Source: Todiramphus chloris collaris (taxonomy: Eukaryota > Chordata > Aves > Coraciiformes > Alcedinidae). Taken from it: DNA of 64,000 nt. Within the stretch, counting starts at the first letter, position 1; every line of letters starts with the position of its first letter. The position numbers were made by a program, and so were the translations under genes. This document shows, one piece after another, positions 27,540 to 39,730 of this stretch. The stretch covers positions 1,922,900-1,986,899 of the forward strand of contig JANVCC010000064.1 in NCBI GenBank assembly GCA_025345505.1, in the 5' to 3' direction. The notes below the pieces were generated by a model. It was not told where the DNA came from. It ran no database searches and saw nothing but the letters and a program-made list of their open reading frames with translations.

Positions 27540-30500
27540 TGTGGTGTTCTTCAGGAGCTTCTGGGCAAGTGTTCCAGTCCTGGAAATGCTGCTGCTCAGA
27601 GCCCCAGTGCTGAGGGGGGAGCTGAGCTCCTCCAAATAAACCATTTTAATCCTGTGCCCTGGACCAGCAGCTCCCCTGCAAGAGATCAGCATTTCAGAAG
27701 GTTAGGGGTTGAAAGGGACCTCGAAAGATCCTCTAGTCCAACCCCCAGGATCAGCCAGGCTTCCTGAGTTCTCGAGAGTCCAGGGAGATCCAGCACTAAA
27801 GTTGAGCAGTGTCTGAGGCATTAGCCCCCATGGAAACCTGTAGGAACCACCCCACATCCCAGCAGAGTCACCCCAGCACCAGCAGGAGCTCCTTCCCCTT
27901 TCCATGCACTGCTCCTCTCCCGAGGCAGGCAAACAGGGCCTGGGGAACAAGCAGAATAAAAACCTCAGACCATTTCCAGCATCCAAAGCTGGTCCAGCCT
28001 TGACAGGAGGCTGGGCTGGTTTTGCCCAGCGCTGGGCTGCACGGGTCCAGCTGCTGTCTGCTGGAGGCAGGAAGGGTTGAGTCACTTTGAGCTGCAGCAA
28101 GGGCTGGCAAAAGCTGCTCTGGCACCCAGGGAGGGTCTGTGCCTTGGCTCTCTCCACACGGAGTTCACCAGGCAGGGTTTCAGCCCTGTGCTCACACGAT
28201 GCTCCAGTGACACAAACCCCCCCTGTGTTCTGCAGGCACTCGCTGGGCCCTGATCTTCTCTGCGACCCTGGAGCAGGGGTGGACTCGGGGCAGCTGCCAG
28301 GGCTGGGTGCCAGGGTGCCCCTCTGCTCTGGCACAGCTCTCGGCACTGAGCTGGGGAGAGAAAGGCTTGTTCCAGTACAGTCTCTCTCGAGACCAGTGTG
28401 AGATGCTCTGGTAAAGCACCTCAGAGCACCTCAGAGCTGGGAGCTGCGGCGTGGAGGGCTCTGAAAATAGCACAGCCAGGCAAGTCCACTCCCCTCCTGG
28501 GGGTGTAAGGCCGTGTCCCCCCGAGCCAGCCCCACAGGAGATCTGTCCCATTTTCTCCTCCCCTTCTCTTACTTACAAAGGTCCCAGCATCGCACTTACC
28601 CCTGAGTTTTCCACCCACCGTGCCAGGGGGTGTTTCACCCCACCGGTTACAGGCACTACAGGCATCACCCGGACCCCGTGGAGCAGACAGGGGTGAAGTG
28701 GACCTGGCTTCCCAGCCATCCTCACTGGCCTGTGCCCCCCAGGAAGGCTCTTGGGCTTCCACAGGCGCAGGGGCTCTTGCCTGTGTCCGAGAATTCCTCC
28801 CCTCCACAGCTGCTCCTGGGAAAGAAACATGGGCATGGGTGAAAATATCCTTGCAGTTGAGAAAAAGACTGGCAGCCTTCATCCCAGCTGTGAGCTTACT
28901 GCAGTGAGGGGAAGAGGAGGAGAGTCAAGAGTGGGATTTCAGCAGGAGTCAAGCGCTCAGTCCTGTCTGGGGAAGCAAGGGGGGTGTCTCAGAGGCCCAG
29001 ATCCACCCAGGCCCACGTTGCTGTCCCCCGGCTGTGGTTCCCCAGCTGTGTTCCTCTCTGCTGCTCCCCTCTGAAAGAAGAGGCCTTCAGCAGCCAGGTG
29101 ATGACCAACCAGGCTCTCAAGGGCCCAACGCACCTCGTCAGAAGACAGGAGTGGGACAGAAAACACCTCCCTGGAGGAGAGGGACCCCCAAAGCTCTGCT
29201 TCACCCCGAGGCAATCAGTACCAGGGGACTACTGGGGAACCTCAGCTCCTGCTGTCCTACAGAAGCCAGTAAGGATTAAAATAATAACTAAAAATACAAG
29301 GACTAAAGAAAAAAACCCCTCCAGGTCCCTGAGCTCCAACCCCACTAGATGTCTCTCTCGGCCAAGGCACAAGGGCCCCTGAAGCATCAGCAAGGAGCAG
29401 GTCCAGGGCGGTGGGGAAAGGGCAGGGCTGCAGGAGGAGGAAGGATGAGTGTGGAGGGAAGGGAACAAGGGGAGGCAGCGCTGGCTGGAGAAGCGAGCCA
29501 AGCAGCTGGCCCTGCCTGCAAGGTGCCCAAACGAGGGACTTTGGGAGGAAAAAGTCACTCTGAATCAGCCTGGAAAGTCCCACCCCTCAGGTTAAAGGTC
29601 CAAGTCGAAGAGTTCGTTGATGACCAGTAGCCCATTTGATTTTCCCCCAGCTATTCCCCCTTGGGCTCAGCTCCTCCCCTTGTTCCACGTTGAAGGAAAG
29701 CAGTTGTCAGCCCCCCACGCTGCATTTCATTTCTGACACCACGGGATTGGGGCAGCACAGCCCCATCCCGGGTTTGTACTCCCAGGAGATGGGAACTGGT
29801 GGGAGTCCCGCTGAGGAGCAGCAGCAGGAGGGATGCGTCCGACCCAGCAGCAGGTTGGATGTGGAGCAGAGTCGGCCCTGGTCCCGGGCACACAGAATCT
29901 AAGAGGGTCTGACATTTGTGCCTCGTTACAGCAGCTGTCTGAGAAACTGTGAGAAAAGTCAAGAGATTGGGGAGCTCAACAAAACCATGGGGGGGCAACC
30001 TCTTACCCCAGGAAGGCAACACAGACAGGGTCAGGGAATGGGGAGCTGAGAGGATTTTGAGCTGCTGGGGGCAGGGGGGGACAAGGATCCCCTGGAAGTG
30101 AACCCAGGCAGGGCTGCCCAGGGGTCAGCACCCTGAACGGCCCATCCCAAATGGGAACAGATGACTTGCAGGAGGCAAACCACCGGGAACGCGTGCCAGG
30201 GCTTCAGGAGCAGCTAGAGCTGATGAACCAAAGGAAAACAGCCCACACAACTGCTTGGAAACCTCCTGGCCCTGGCTGGAGCAGCCCAGCTGCTCCCGTG
30301 GATGTGCACGGACAGAGGTCCGGGGGAGGGGTCGGCCCCTGTCCCCATCCTGCCACCCACCTCAGAGTCCAGCACCCCTCACCAACCTCCAGCTTCGGGT
30401 TCTCCCCTCCCTCCTCCAGACCATGTTAGGGCTTGCAGCAAGTTATCTCTGGCCTTCAAATCCCCACTTGTGTTACTGCTCTGCCAGCAGCTCTCTGACA

Positions 30501-31290
30501 GCAGAGCTGCTGCACATGCCCCTGTCTGGCTGCTGATTTGTCTCCCACACGTATTCCCCAGCTTGCTGGTGGGGAGATGGGCAAGGGGGGGGGGGAGAAA
30601 CCAACCCCAGCAACAGTTAAACCCAGCACAGCAGCCAAGATTTAAGTGGGTTGTCTCCATAGCATCTTTCAACAACAGGGAGCTCAAGCCACTAGACTGA
30701 CCTTCTACCTCACAGTTACTCAAGCTCTTATCACAGCTAAAGGCTCAATAAGTGCCCAGTGCCCCAGCCCCGCTTGGTTTCTCTGCCCAGCAACTCCAGT
30801 CTAGATTGTGCTGCTGAACTGGGGCTCCACAGCTCCGAAGGGCAGGTTCCCCGCTCCGTTCATCCCTCCCCAGGCCCAGACACGCTCTGGGAACCAGCTC
30901 CTGTCTCATCAGCATTGCAGCATCACCCTGGTATCAAGAGGAAAATACTTTTTATCCCCTCTGCCCCTGGGGAAACATCAAGTGCCACTATTTAGGGCCG
31001 TGGCAGCTGTTCCCTGTTCCTGGAAAGTGCCTGCTGAACACAGGCCAGTGTCCCAGCGGGCTGGTGCTGCCAGCAGACACCTCGGAGAGACCCTGGGCTA
31101 GGAGAGCAGAGCGGGGGTGGGGGTGTGCTGGGAAGGGGTCCGCCCAGGCTCAGCAGCACAGACCTGGATAGAAAGGCAGCAGAAAGCTCCAGGGGAGTTG
31201 TGCTTTCTCTCCCCAGGCTGACAGCAGGGACAAGGGCAGCAGCTTCTGCAGTTCTGGAGCAGCGTCAGCCGCAGGGAATGCAAGATGCTC
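27540..31290. other. Intergenic region right of ST14; no gene recognised
   Basis: GC-rich DNA with only a short CR1 tail at 27,697-27,760. Open frames on both strands (for example 28,421-28,882 minus and 28,620-28,907 plus) overlap each other and have no recognisable domain. No RNA gene seen. Confidence 0.5.
27697..27760 (-). mobile_element. CR1 LINE 3'-tail fragment
   Basis: Reads TTGAAAGGGACCTCGAAAGA followed by CTCTAGTCCAACCCCC, the reverse complement of a CR1 3' end. Only about 60 bases survive. Confidence 0.65.
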
Positions 31291-31295
31291 CAGCT

Positions 31296-31372
31296 ACAGC
31301 ATCACAGGATGATAGGAGCTGGAAGGGACCTCTGGAGATCATGTAGTCCAACCCCTCTGCCAGAGCAGAATA
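31296..31372 (-). mobile_element. CR1 LINE 3'-tail fragment, abutting a second CR1
   Basis: CATCACAGGATGATAGGAGC, then TGGAAGGGACCTCTGGAGAT and TAGTCCAACCCCTCTGCCAG: the 3' terminus of a minus-strand CR1. It breaks at about 31,372, where a different CR1 begins. Confidence 0.8.
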
Positions 31373-32045
31373 GAATATCATTACTGAGGCTGGAAAAGCC
31401 CTCCAAGATCATCAAGCCCAGCCTATGACCCAACACCACCACATCAGCCAGACCATGGCACTCAGTGCCACATCCAGCCTTCCTTTAAACACCTCCAGGG
31501 ACGGTGACTCCACCACCTCCCTGGGCAGCCCATTCCAGTGTCTGATCACCCTCTCTGTCAGGAAGGGCTGCCTGATATCCAACCCAACCCTCCCCTGGCA
31601 CAGCTCCAGGCCATGCCCTCTCCTGTCAGTAGTTGCCTGGGAGCAGAGCCCGACCCCAACCTGCCTACAGCCTCCCTTCAGGGAGCTGGAAAGAGCAACG
31701 AGGTCCCCCCTGAGCCTCCTCCAGGCTGAACAAGCCCAGCTCCCTCAGCCTCTCCCCATCAGACTTTCCCTCCCGTCCCTTCCCAGCCTCGCTGTCTCCT
31801 CTGGCCCCGCTCCAGCAGCTCAGTGCCCTTCTGGCAGCGAGGGGCCCAGAGCTGTGCCCGGTGCTGGAGGTGAGGCCTCCCCAGTGCTGAGTGCAGGGGG
31901 AGAATCCCAGCCCTGCTCCTGCTGGCCACACCATTCCTGATACAAGCCAGGATGCCAGTGGCCTTCCGGGCCACCTGAGCACACTGCTGGCTCCCGTTAA
32001 CTGGTTGTCACCCAGCACAACCAGCTCTTCCCATCACCACACTCA
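31373..32045 (-). mobile_element. CR1 LINE 3' fragment, about 670 bp
   Basis: Starts with a TAGAATATCATTACTGAGGC-type tail, then GGAAAAGCCCTCCAAGATCA and CACCACCTCCCTGGGCAGCC. It runs through the Pro/Leu-rich region typical of the reverse complement of CR1 ORF2 and its 3'UTR to about 32,045. It is the longest CR1 piece in the window. Several frames are open by chance (31,425-31,940). Being 5'-truncated and interrupted, it cannot be active. Confidence 0.85.
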
Positions 32046-35000
32046 GCTTCAGCTGCTCTGAGATCACGGTGGCTTTGGCTTTCTGCAGCAATGGGAGCAC
32101 CGTGCCACACACCCATCACCCCAGGATCGAGGATGTGCATTAAAGGCCTGTTTTAAGAGGACAAAGCTGGAGAGAATCCTCCTGTCCCAGCTCCACGTAC
32201 TCAACAGGGGGATCTTTCACACAAAGAGCACACCTTACCCCAAAGCACAAACCAGACCCCAGACCCCCCTTTCCCTATTGCCAGTAGATGAAGCTGAGAA
32301 GGAAACACAAGAGCAGCCTCTCCGCAAGCTGCAGGAGACGGGACACAAACCTCAAGCCCTGCAGCTCCACGCTGGGCTGTAGCAGCAGCCCCCATCACAT
32401 CATGATGCTCCTTTCCCTCTAGCACTGAGCTGCCACCCCCAACCATTCACAGCCCCTCTGAGCTGCCAGGTCAGACACCCACGGCAGAGAGGGTGCCTGT
32501 TCCTCCAGGGTGACAGAACCAGCAGCTTCTGCTCGAGAGAAACCACCATGGGGCACGGCAGCCTGAGCTGCAGCACGGCTGTTTCCTTACCAGGAGCACT
32601 CAAGTGGTTTAGTGCTGCAAACCACTGCACAGTCTGGCTGCAGACACAGCAGTGGGCTCAGAGAGCTCACAGAGGGGGCACCTAGCAGGAGAGAAAGGTG
32701 TTTTGTGCCATCATGACACCTTTTGGTAGGAAATGCTGTGCCCAAGGCAGCACTGCTCCTTAGAGCGACGGCGTCCTGCGTTGGCACCGGTAGAAACCTT
32801 GCACATCTGCTGCCCTTACAGTGAGAAGGATGACAGCTTCCTGATGAGCAGGCAGAGCTTCCAAAAGAAGAACAGCATGGAGGGTTGCCTTGGAGACTGC
32901 AGTAAGCAACGTGCTGCCAGATGACTGGGTCTCATACCACAGCAGGCCCGTGCCAGAAGGGTGATCTCAGCGGTGAGCGCTGCGTTATCAAACCTTCCTG
33001 GAGGAAAAGGCTGAACTCACTGCCCTGGCAGAGCTGCGAGCACGGCTCTGCTCCCCCTGCCTGCTCAAACCAGGCTTGAGGACCCCACTGCTTGTCACAG
33101 ACAGACCATGAAAAAACAAACAAAAAAAAACCCTGAAGAGCAAACAAATGAAGAATATATTACGCTACCACAGAGCCCTTAACCACTACCAGCTTCCCAC
33201 ACTGAGTGTTTCTGGGATTACCTTACTGGTGGACCACTGGACTTGCTTCCAGTTTTGTCCCTTGCACGGCCACGCTTTAAACATGTATTTCCAACCCCTT
33301 TTGACAGTGTCTCCAAGGTCTGATCCTGCTCATCTTTCATGGAAAATGGCTTGATCCTGCCCCAACCAATCTGTTCAGCAGATGAGATGTTAAGAATGAC
33401 TTCAGCATTCCAGACAAGCTACTGGTTACCCAGCATCATCAGCACAGACAGGAGAGGCAAAGAAAGCCATCCATGGGAAAATCCTCAGCTCGTTAAGACA
33501 GAAATCAAGCTTCTCAACCAAGTGCTAGGCAAAAGCAAAGCCTAAAGTACAACCAGCAGTTGCCACGTGGTTCGACATTTCAGGGGTGATCTTTCCAGTT
33601 TCCACCAGTTGCTGATAGCCTGGTAGAAGAAAACCTCCCACAGACCTGTGACTCCTACAAAGGGCCACAGCTCTCTGTGCTCCTACTGCCTACGCTACCA
33701 GTGCTCCTCAGTCTTCAAGACAAGGGGCACCACAACGTTCTCCTTTCAAAGGCCTTTTTTATTCAGGAAATGTGCAGTTGTGACCTAGAAAGAATTAAGC
33801 AGCATTCAAGTCATTTGATGAGCATTAACCCAGTGCAGCTTTGCACTGGTCACTCTTCCAGTGTGGGGCTGGAATCCAGGAGGGGAACAGATCAGGTGGA
33901 GGATTAGGAAAATCTCTCTCATGGTGAGAAATCTGCCAGGGTCCCAAGGGAAACAATGAAAGCTCTGCAGCTTGAGTCACTTCAAACTGGACCCAGTACA
34001 GGAAAATCTAGTGTAGGGAACAAGCCTTAGTGGGGGAAAAAAAAAACTGGAGAGGTTGGCTGACCTCAGATCTTTCCAATCTCCAGTGTTTGTGGTTTCA
34101 GAGCTTTGCAGAGGTGATGGCTCACACAGCACACAGCAGGTAAGTCGGATGATGAGCAGTTGCTAACCTGCCAGAGCGAGTCAGCCCGATCAGCACAGCT
34201 CATAGGACAGCTTTTGGGCCCTGGACTGCTAGGACCACGCTCAGCTTGAGGTGAGGAGCAGCTTCTAAGGAGAAGAAGCATCAGCATCCACACAAAAAAC
34301 CAGCGGCACTGCCAGGACAACACAGGACCATGAGTTCCCAACAGCCACCTTGGTGGCTTTTCTGTCTTCCCTGGTTAAGTCCTCAAGCTTGAAACATGTG
34401 AGACAGCAGCTACCCGACAAGGAATTTGCACTCCACGTAGTGGAATTGTGAACGTGTTTTCAGACAAATTCTTCCAGTTACTTACCAAGTTTGAGGCCTC
34501 AGAATAAACTAAATAGTCAAGGACACAACCCCAGGAACACTGAGCAGGACACTGCTGGGTTTGTTGCTGTTGAAGGGCTTCAGAAACAGACTTACCTATT
34601 TCCAGCTGGGGCCAGGGATAAAAGCTGGGACAAGATCATTCCTCAATTAATAGCAGCCTCTCGTGCTTTCTTCTGGAGACAACTGCTGCTAGTGCCTGGA
34701 AGATACCAGACCAGACAGATCATTAGTTTCCCAGCAAATCCCAGCAAGCGCAAAGATAACTCGGACACACGGTTCATCCATCAGAGACCTGCACCAGCTG
34801 CTGCCTTGCCCAATAGGCTGGCAGATAAATCCACAAAGAAATCAGCCCTCCGAGCCTGCCTGGGGCTCTGGAAGGCAGGAATTGCCCACGCAAGGACACT
34901 TGCCCTTGACAGGGACTTGGCAGAGCAGGTAGGAGGTCTGTTAGTGGTGTCAGTCTAGCAGAGAGCCAGCCTGCTTGTTCGAACACGGTATTTGCAGGGT

Positions 35001-36455
35001 GATGAATTCTGATTTCAAGATAATTTATAGCTTTAGTAAATAAACAGGCTTACAGCTGTTTAAACACTGTTTAAACACTCATATACAATAGCCCTGGGCA
35101 AAGCACGCTGGAGAACAGAGGAGGTGTCTGAGCTGGGAACAGAGAGCAAAGGAAAGCAAGTGGAAATCAAAACACTCCCTAGCAGAAGTGAAATTCTTCC
35201 CATCTCAAAGCCACCCCCTCACCCCACTCCCCCAGACAGAATCCTCCTTCGCCCTTCTAATCCAGATCTCTGCTCCAGAAATCCAAGCCACCTCTGACAG
35301 GACAGGGCACCGTGCCACCTTTCACCACGTGCCTTCTCCATCCAACTTGCTGCACACGAGCTGACAGCAGCTTCAGCCCACCTCTGTGCAGGGAGAACAT
35401 CGTACACAGAGCTCTTGCTCTCCTTAATCTTTTGCACTTCTATTCTGTGCGCCGGGGGTTTTAGTCTCTTTTGTTGCTGGTTTTTCTGACTGGGGTTGAC
35501 AGGACTGGGAAGCCTGCAGCCTGGTTTAGACACCAAACTACGATGCCTTTGAAAGCAGGGTGGTGAGGAGCCACCTCCAGAGGTGTTTTAGAGGGGCTGA
35601 ACGTTCTGCAGGACAGCTACAGCTGTGGTCACCAGGGCTGGGATGGAGCAGAGATGTCCTCTGCTTCGGTTTAGATGTGTTAAATCAAAAGCAATAACCT
35701 GTTATACCCAGAACAAGAGAAATTATTGAGACTGGAGGGAGCAATTTGGGAGGAGATAGAAAGTGCCAGAAAGGAACCAGCCTCCAGATACTGAGTCCCA
35801 CTAAGCCTCTGGACAGTGGAATTGTTCTGGACAATGCGAGGGACTGGATATTCCCCAGCAGTCATGGGATAAGAGGAAAAGGAAACTTTCAGCTACCAAG
35901 GACTGTTCCCAGGAGGAAGGTCCAGATGAAGCTCTTCTTCCAGGGAAGGGACGGAGCGTTCTCCTCACCACCAGCTTATCCCCCCACCACGGGACACGGG
36001 GGAATAGAGGCACATCCCTGCCACGGCCAAGAGCACGGAAGGGGTGAACTCATTCCCTCCCCACACACTTGTTCCTAGAGATGAAACCACCCAGAACATT
36101 TATCCCACATTTCGATGGTGCCTATGGGCCTGCTTGGCTTGCCTCCCTGCAGAGAGGGCAAGCAAGGGAAGGGAAGCTGCTACCCAAGAGCTGGAAGGTC
36201 TCTGGCCCCATACAGTGGTCAGGGTGTCTTCAGCACGACTCCCACCCTGAGCAAGGCTCTTAGAGGCTGGAGCAGTTTGTCCCACCCTTTGCTGCTGGGC
36301 TCGCTGGCTCCTAGGCCAGGGACACAGCAAGGAGAGCTCAGCAGGCTGGAAAGCTGCTTCAACCATTCCTTACACCAGACTGGAAGTGTTAGAGACAACA
36401 GGAGCCACTGGTGAGGGAGAAGATGGTCTTGTCCATACAGGATCTGAAGAGCTTC
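32046..36455. other. Intergenic region, nothing recognised
   Basis: About 4.4 kb of unique-looking sequence between two CR1 copies. No exon with supporting domain or splice pattern, no RNA gene, no notable repeat. Confidence 0.4.
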
Positions 36456-36459
36456 TCTG

Positions 36460-37063
36460 GGACAAGGGACAGCAGTGTGCCAGGAAGACCAACGGCATCC
36501 TGGGGTGGACGAGAAGGGCTGAGAGAGGTTCTCCTCCCCCTCTACTCTGCCCTGGTGAGACCTCATCGGGAATATTGCGTCCAGTGCTGGGCCCCTCAGT
36601 TCAAGAAGGGCAGGGAACTGCTTGAGAGAGTCCAGCTCAGCCACAGAGATGATGAAGGGAGTGGAGCATCTCCCTGCTGAGGAAAGGCTGAGGGAGCTGG
36701 GGCTCTTCAGCTGGGAGAAGAGGAGACTGAGGGGTGACCTCAGTAATGTTTATAAACATGGGAAGGGCGAGTGTCAGGAGGATGGAGCCAGGCTCTGCTC
36801 AGTGACCTCCAGCAACAGGACACAGGGAACAGGTACAAGCTGGAACACAGCAGGTTCCACATAAACATAAGGAGAAACTTTTCCACAGTGAGGGTGACAG
36901 AACTGGCCCAGGCTGCCCAGAGAGGCTGTGGAGTCTCCTCTGGAGACATTCAGAGCCCACCCGGACACGTTCCTGTGTGACCTGCTCCAGGTGACCCTGC
37001 CCTGGCAGGGGGGTTGACTAGCTGACCTTTCATGGTCCCTTCCAACGCCAAACATTCTGTGAC
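36460..37063 (+). mobile_element. CR1 LINE 3' fragment, about 600 bp
   Basis: A well-preserved plus-strand CR1: GAGAGGTTCTCCTCCCCCTC, CTGGTGAGACCTCATCGGGA, AAGGCTGAGGGAGCTGGGGC, GGCTGCCCAGAGAGGCTGTG, CCCTTCCAACGCCAAACATT and the end TTCTGTGA. It is 5'-truncated, as nearly all CR1 copies are. Confidence 0.92.
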
Positions 37064-38319
37064 AGGTTCTATACCAGCCTGCCTGTGCCTCATCAAATAG
37101 CCTCAGGAGATCCTCTCAGCCCCTCCAGTTCTTTCTCCAAGATAGGACAACACTGCAGAACGAGAAAACACACAGGACATGACTATTACAGCAGATGACC
37201 TCATGGAGGCATGAAGAAGGCTTCACCCCAGTGAATCCATTTGCCAGAGATGAGGTTTCCTCACCCCAGGAGCCAGCACCGGGCTGGCAATAGCTGCTGG
37301 TCCCTCTCCAGCCACTGCCGCTCGCCCAGAGCAAACCCAGCTCATGCTGCACGGGCTGCCAGTGCCTCCCTCACCCAGCAGGAAGGGGTCACGGAGAGGT
37401 GGAAGGAAAGCTGAGCACACGTCCTGGTCCCAACCCAGGAGGTTGGCATCCGAGTTCGTGACGTTTGGATTTGGAGGAATTGCCACACTAACTCCCGGGA
37501 AGCTGAGGGTACAGCCGGTGTCACTCTGTACGTGTGCCATGGTGCTGAGCCCACTGGAAGTCCTGTGGCTGCATCAGCTCGGTGCCAAATCAGCACTAAA
37601 GGATCCCACCTCCTAACCGAGTTCACTGTTGCTACAGGGTGCCAGTTCAGACCTGGTTCACACCCAGAGGTCCCCGAACACAACCAAAATGAACACGCAT
37701 CTACCTGCACAACACCACACAGAGGCACCCAGAAGGAATCCAGCCAGCCTCGGGGTGAAATCAGGCTCTCTGGGGACACCATCCCTGCCTTCTGAAGATT
37801 AATTCCCCAGTGTCCAGGAACAGCCTGTCCAGAGCATGGCAGCAAGCTCCCTAAAGAGACAGGACACAAAAGAAAGATAAACTCAAGTTGGTTATGGCTT
37901 CATCTCATGTCTGACCCAGACCAGTACCAGAGCAGCTAAGGGCAACTTAGTTGGGTCCACACCCCGAAACACCTCTAACCCATTTACCATCTTTTCTTCC
38001 TCAGAGAGAGGTTTAGGATATTTCCCAAACCTCCCCAGCAGCTCTGGTTCCTGCTCTCAGGCGTAGGTGTTACGGAGAATCGCTGCTGCTGGGAAGAATT
38101 GTTCAGCAAACGCATTTTGAACAGGATCCATCTAGAAGAGGTTCGTGTTTCCTGAATGGAAACGAAACCCCTTTATATAGGCTGGGCTGGAGATTCAATG
38201 GCCAAACTGTTCCCTTCAGATCTTATTTTCTTTGGACCTTGAGTCTACCCCACATGAGACATCTGGCACAGAGCTCACAGGATGGAGTTTGCTTTGGCAC
38301 TGGCTGGGTTTTGGAGCTC

Positions 38320-38605
38320 GCAGTGTTTAACTAGAATTTTATGAATTGAACAGTCTCACTCTGGTCTGTAATGCTTCAAATTAAGGTTTCCACATATGCC
38401 TTTAATAGAGATTCACTAAGACACTTATTGCATGTTAAATAAACATCACTCAGTGGAGCAGAGCACCCTCGTTGAGGATTAACAAACACACAGTTCAGTC
38501 AGGCTGCTGCAGCTGTTAAACCTCAAATATAACTTCAGTGTCATAAGCGGTCACTTTATTAAGATAATAATTGCCCTATTAACGGTAATTAAATGACTAA
38601 TGCCC
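38320..38605. promoter_or_regulatory. Candidate conserved non-coding element (homeodomain-site rich)
   Basis: An AT-rich island in GC-rich surroundings, with TAAT-type cores including GGTAATTAAATG, AAGATAATAATTG, TTAACGG and CTTTAATAG. Composition and site density resemble vertebrate developmental enhancers. Conservation cannot be tested from a single sequence. Confidence 0.3.
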
Positions 38606-39399
38606 TCGCACTCCCGCGACGCCACGCGCCAATCACCACCCCGAAAGCAGACGCAGAGTCAATCCCCTCGTCATCTCCAGAGGGACCACGTCAGTTAACA
38701 GGAGAGCCAGGACTTGCACCCTGTCCACTACTCAAAAAAAAAAAAGATTCCAGACAGGAGCCAGAGAAGGGAGATTTGGGGTTTCAGAGAATGACGGGGT
38801 GTGCGTGTGAAAAAGAATCGAACGTGCTCCCAAAAAGCCATGGGGGGGTTAGTTAATGCAAAGGATGAGAGACCCAAGCTTCTTCTAAGAAGGTAAATAG
38901 GGCAGAGGAGTAACTACTGGCCAACATCACCAGCTACGAGCTAGCAAAGTAGAAAGAGATGCTGCCTTAACCATGAGGCCTCCTTAGACGTACACGTCAC
39001 TCCAAGAACCCCCCACCAGCCCCCTGCTTCGGGGGCTGGGGAAGCCCAGGTAACCTGCAAGCCCATCGCTCTGCTCCGAGGTGCTCAAGCCACCCAGGAG
39101 GCAGAAGGGGAACACAAGGCACCAATTTGCACCCCACGAGCTGAGTTCTTTGCCCGGGAGCATCTCGAGTGGGGCCGACACCAGCTCTGCTCTCGGAACA
39201 GCGGATGCAGCTTTTCAGCCACCACGGTCTGGGCACCAGTCCGGACCAGGCTCGGTTGCCTGGCTCCTCAGTCCAGCCTTCCATCACAAGATGGGCCAGA
39301 TGTTCCAGCACAGGCTAGGAAGGGGCTTACAGAGCCTGGATGCCTGAGGCCAAAGCTATGTTGTAACGCTTGGCCGCCTATGCCGAGAGATTCCCCTGC

Positions 39400-39730
39400 C
39401 CCTCATTCCCAGATTTTTGGTAAAGATTATTACTTTAAAAGCTGAAAATAAAGAAAGCAAAAGTGGATTCCTTGCATCCTCATCATTTTAAATGGGAAGA
39501 ATATCTTCCTTAAATGGTAAATGTAATTGACCTCAGCTCAAAAGAGGCAGGGAGGAGCAAGTTCTCACTCGCCATGTGATAGTAACCTTAATTGTAGCTC
39601 AGAGATTCGACCCATTAGCGCAGGCAGGCTCCCATTTGTTAGACTATAAAATAACACATTGCCAAGCCCTGTAATGGGCTGCAGATTTAGATATTAATTG
39701 TTGAAGTATCTCTGAAATGTCCTGTGTTAG
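39400..39730. promoter_or_regulatory. Candidate conserved non-coding element
   Basis: AT-rich block with GTAATTGACC, CCTTAATTGTAG, GATATTAATTG and ATTTTAAATGG, bordered by GC-rich DNA. Same reasoning as the element at 38,320. Confidence 0.3.

Noticed and set aside
28421-28882. 153-codon minus-strand frame with a good acceptor near 28,823
   Set aside because: Two frames are open through the same segment, neither has a known domain, and plus-strand frames overlap it. More likely chance in GC-rich DNA.
31425-31940. 171-codon plus-strand frame
   Set aside because: It lies entirely inside a minus-strand CR1 element.
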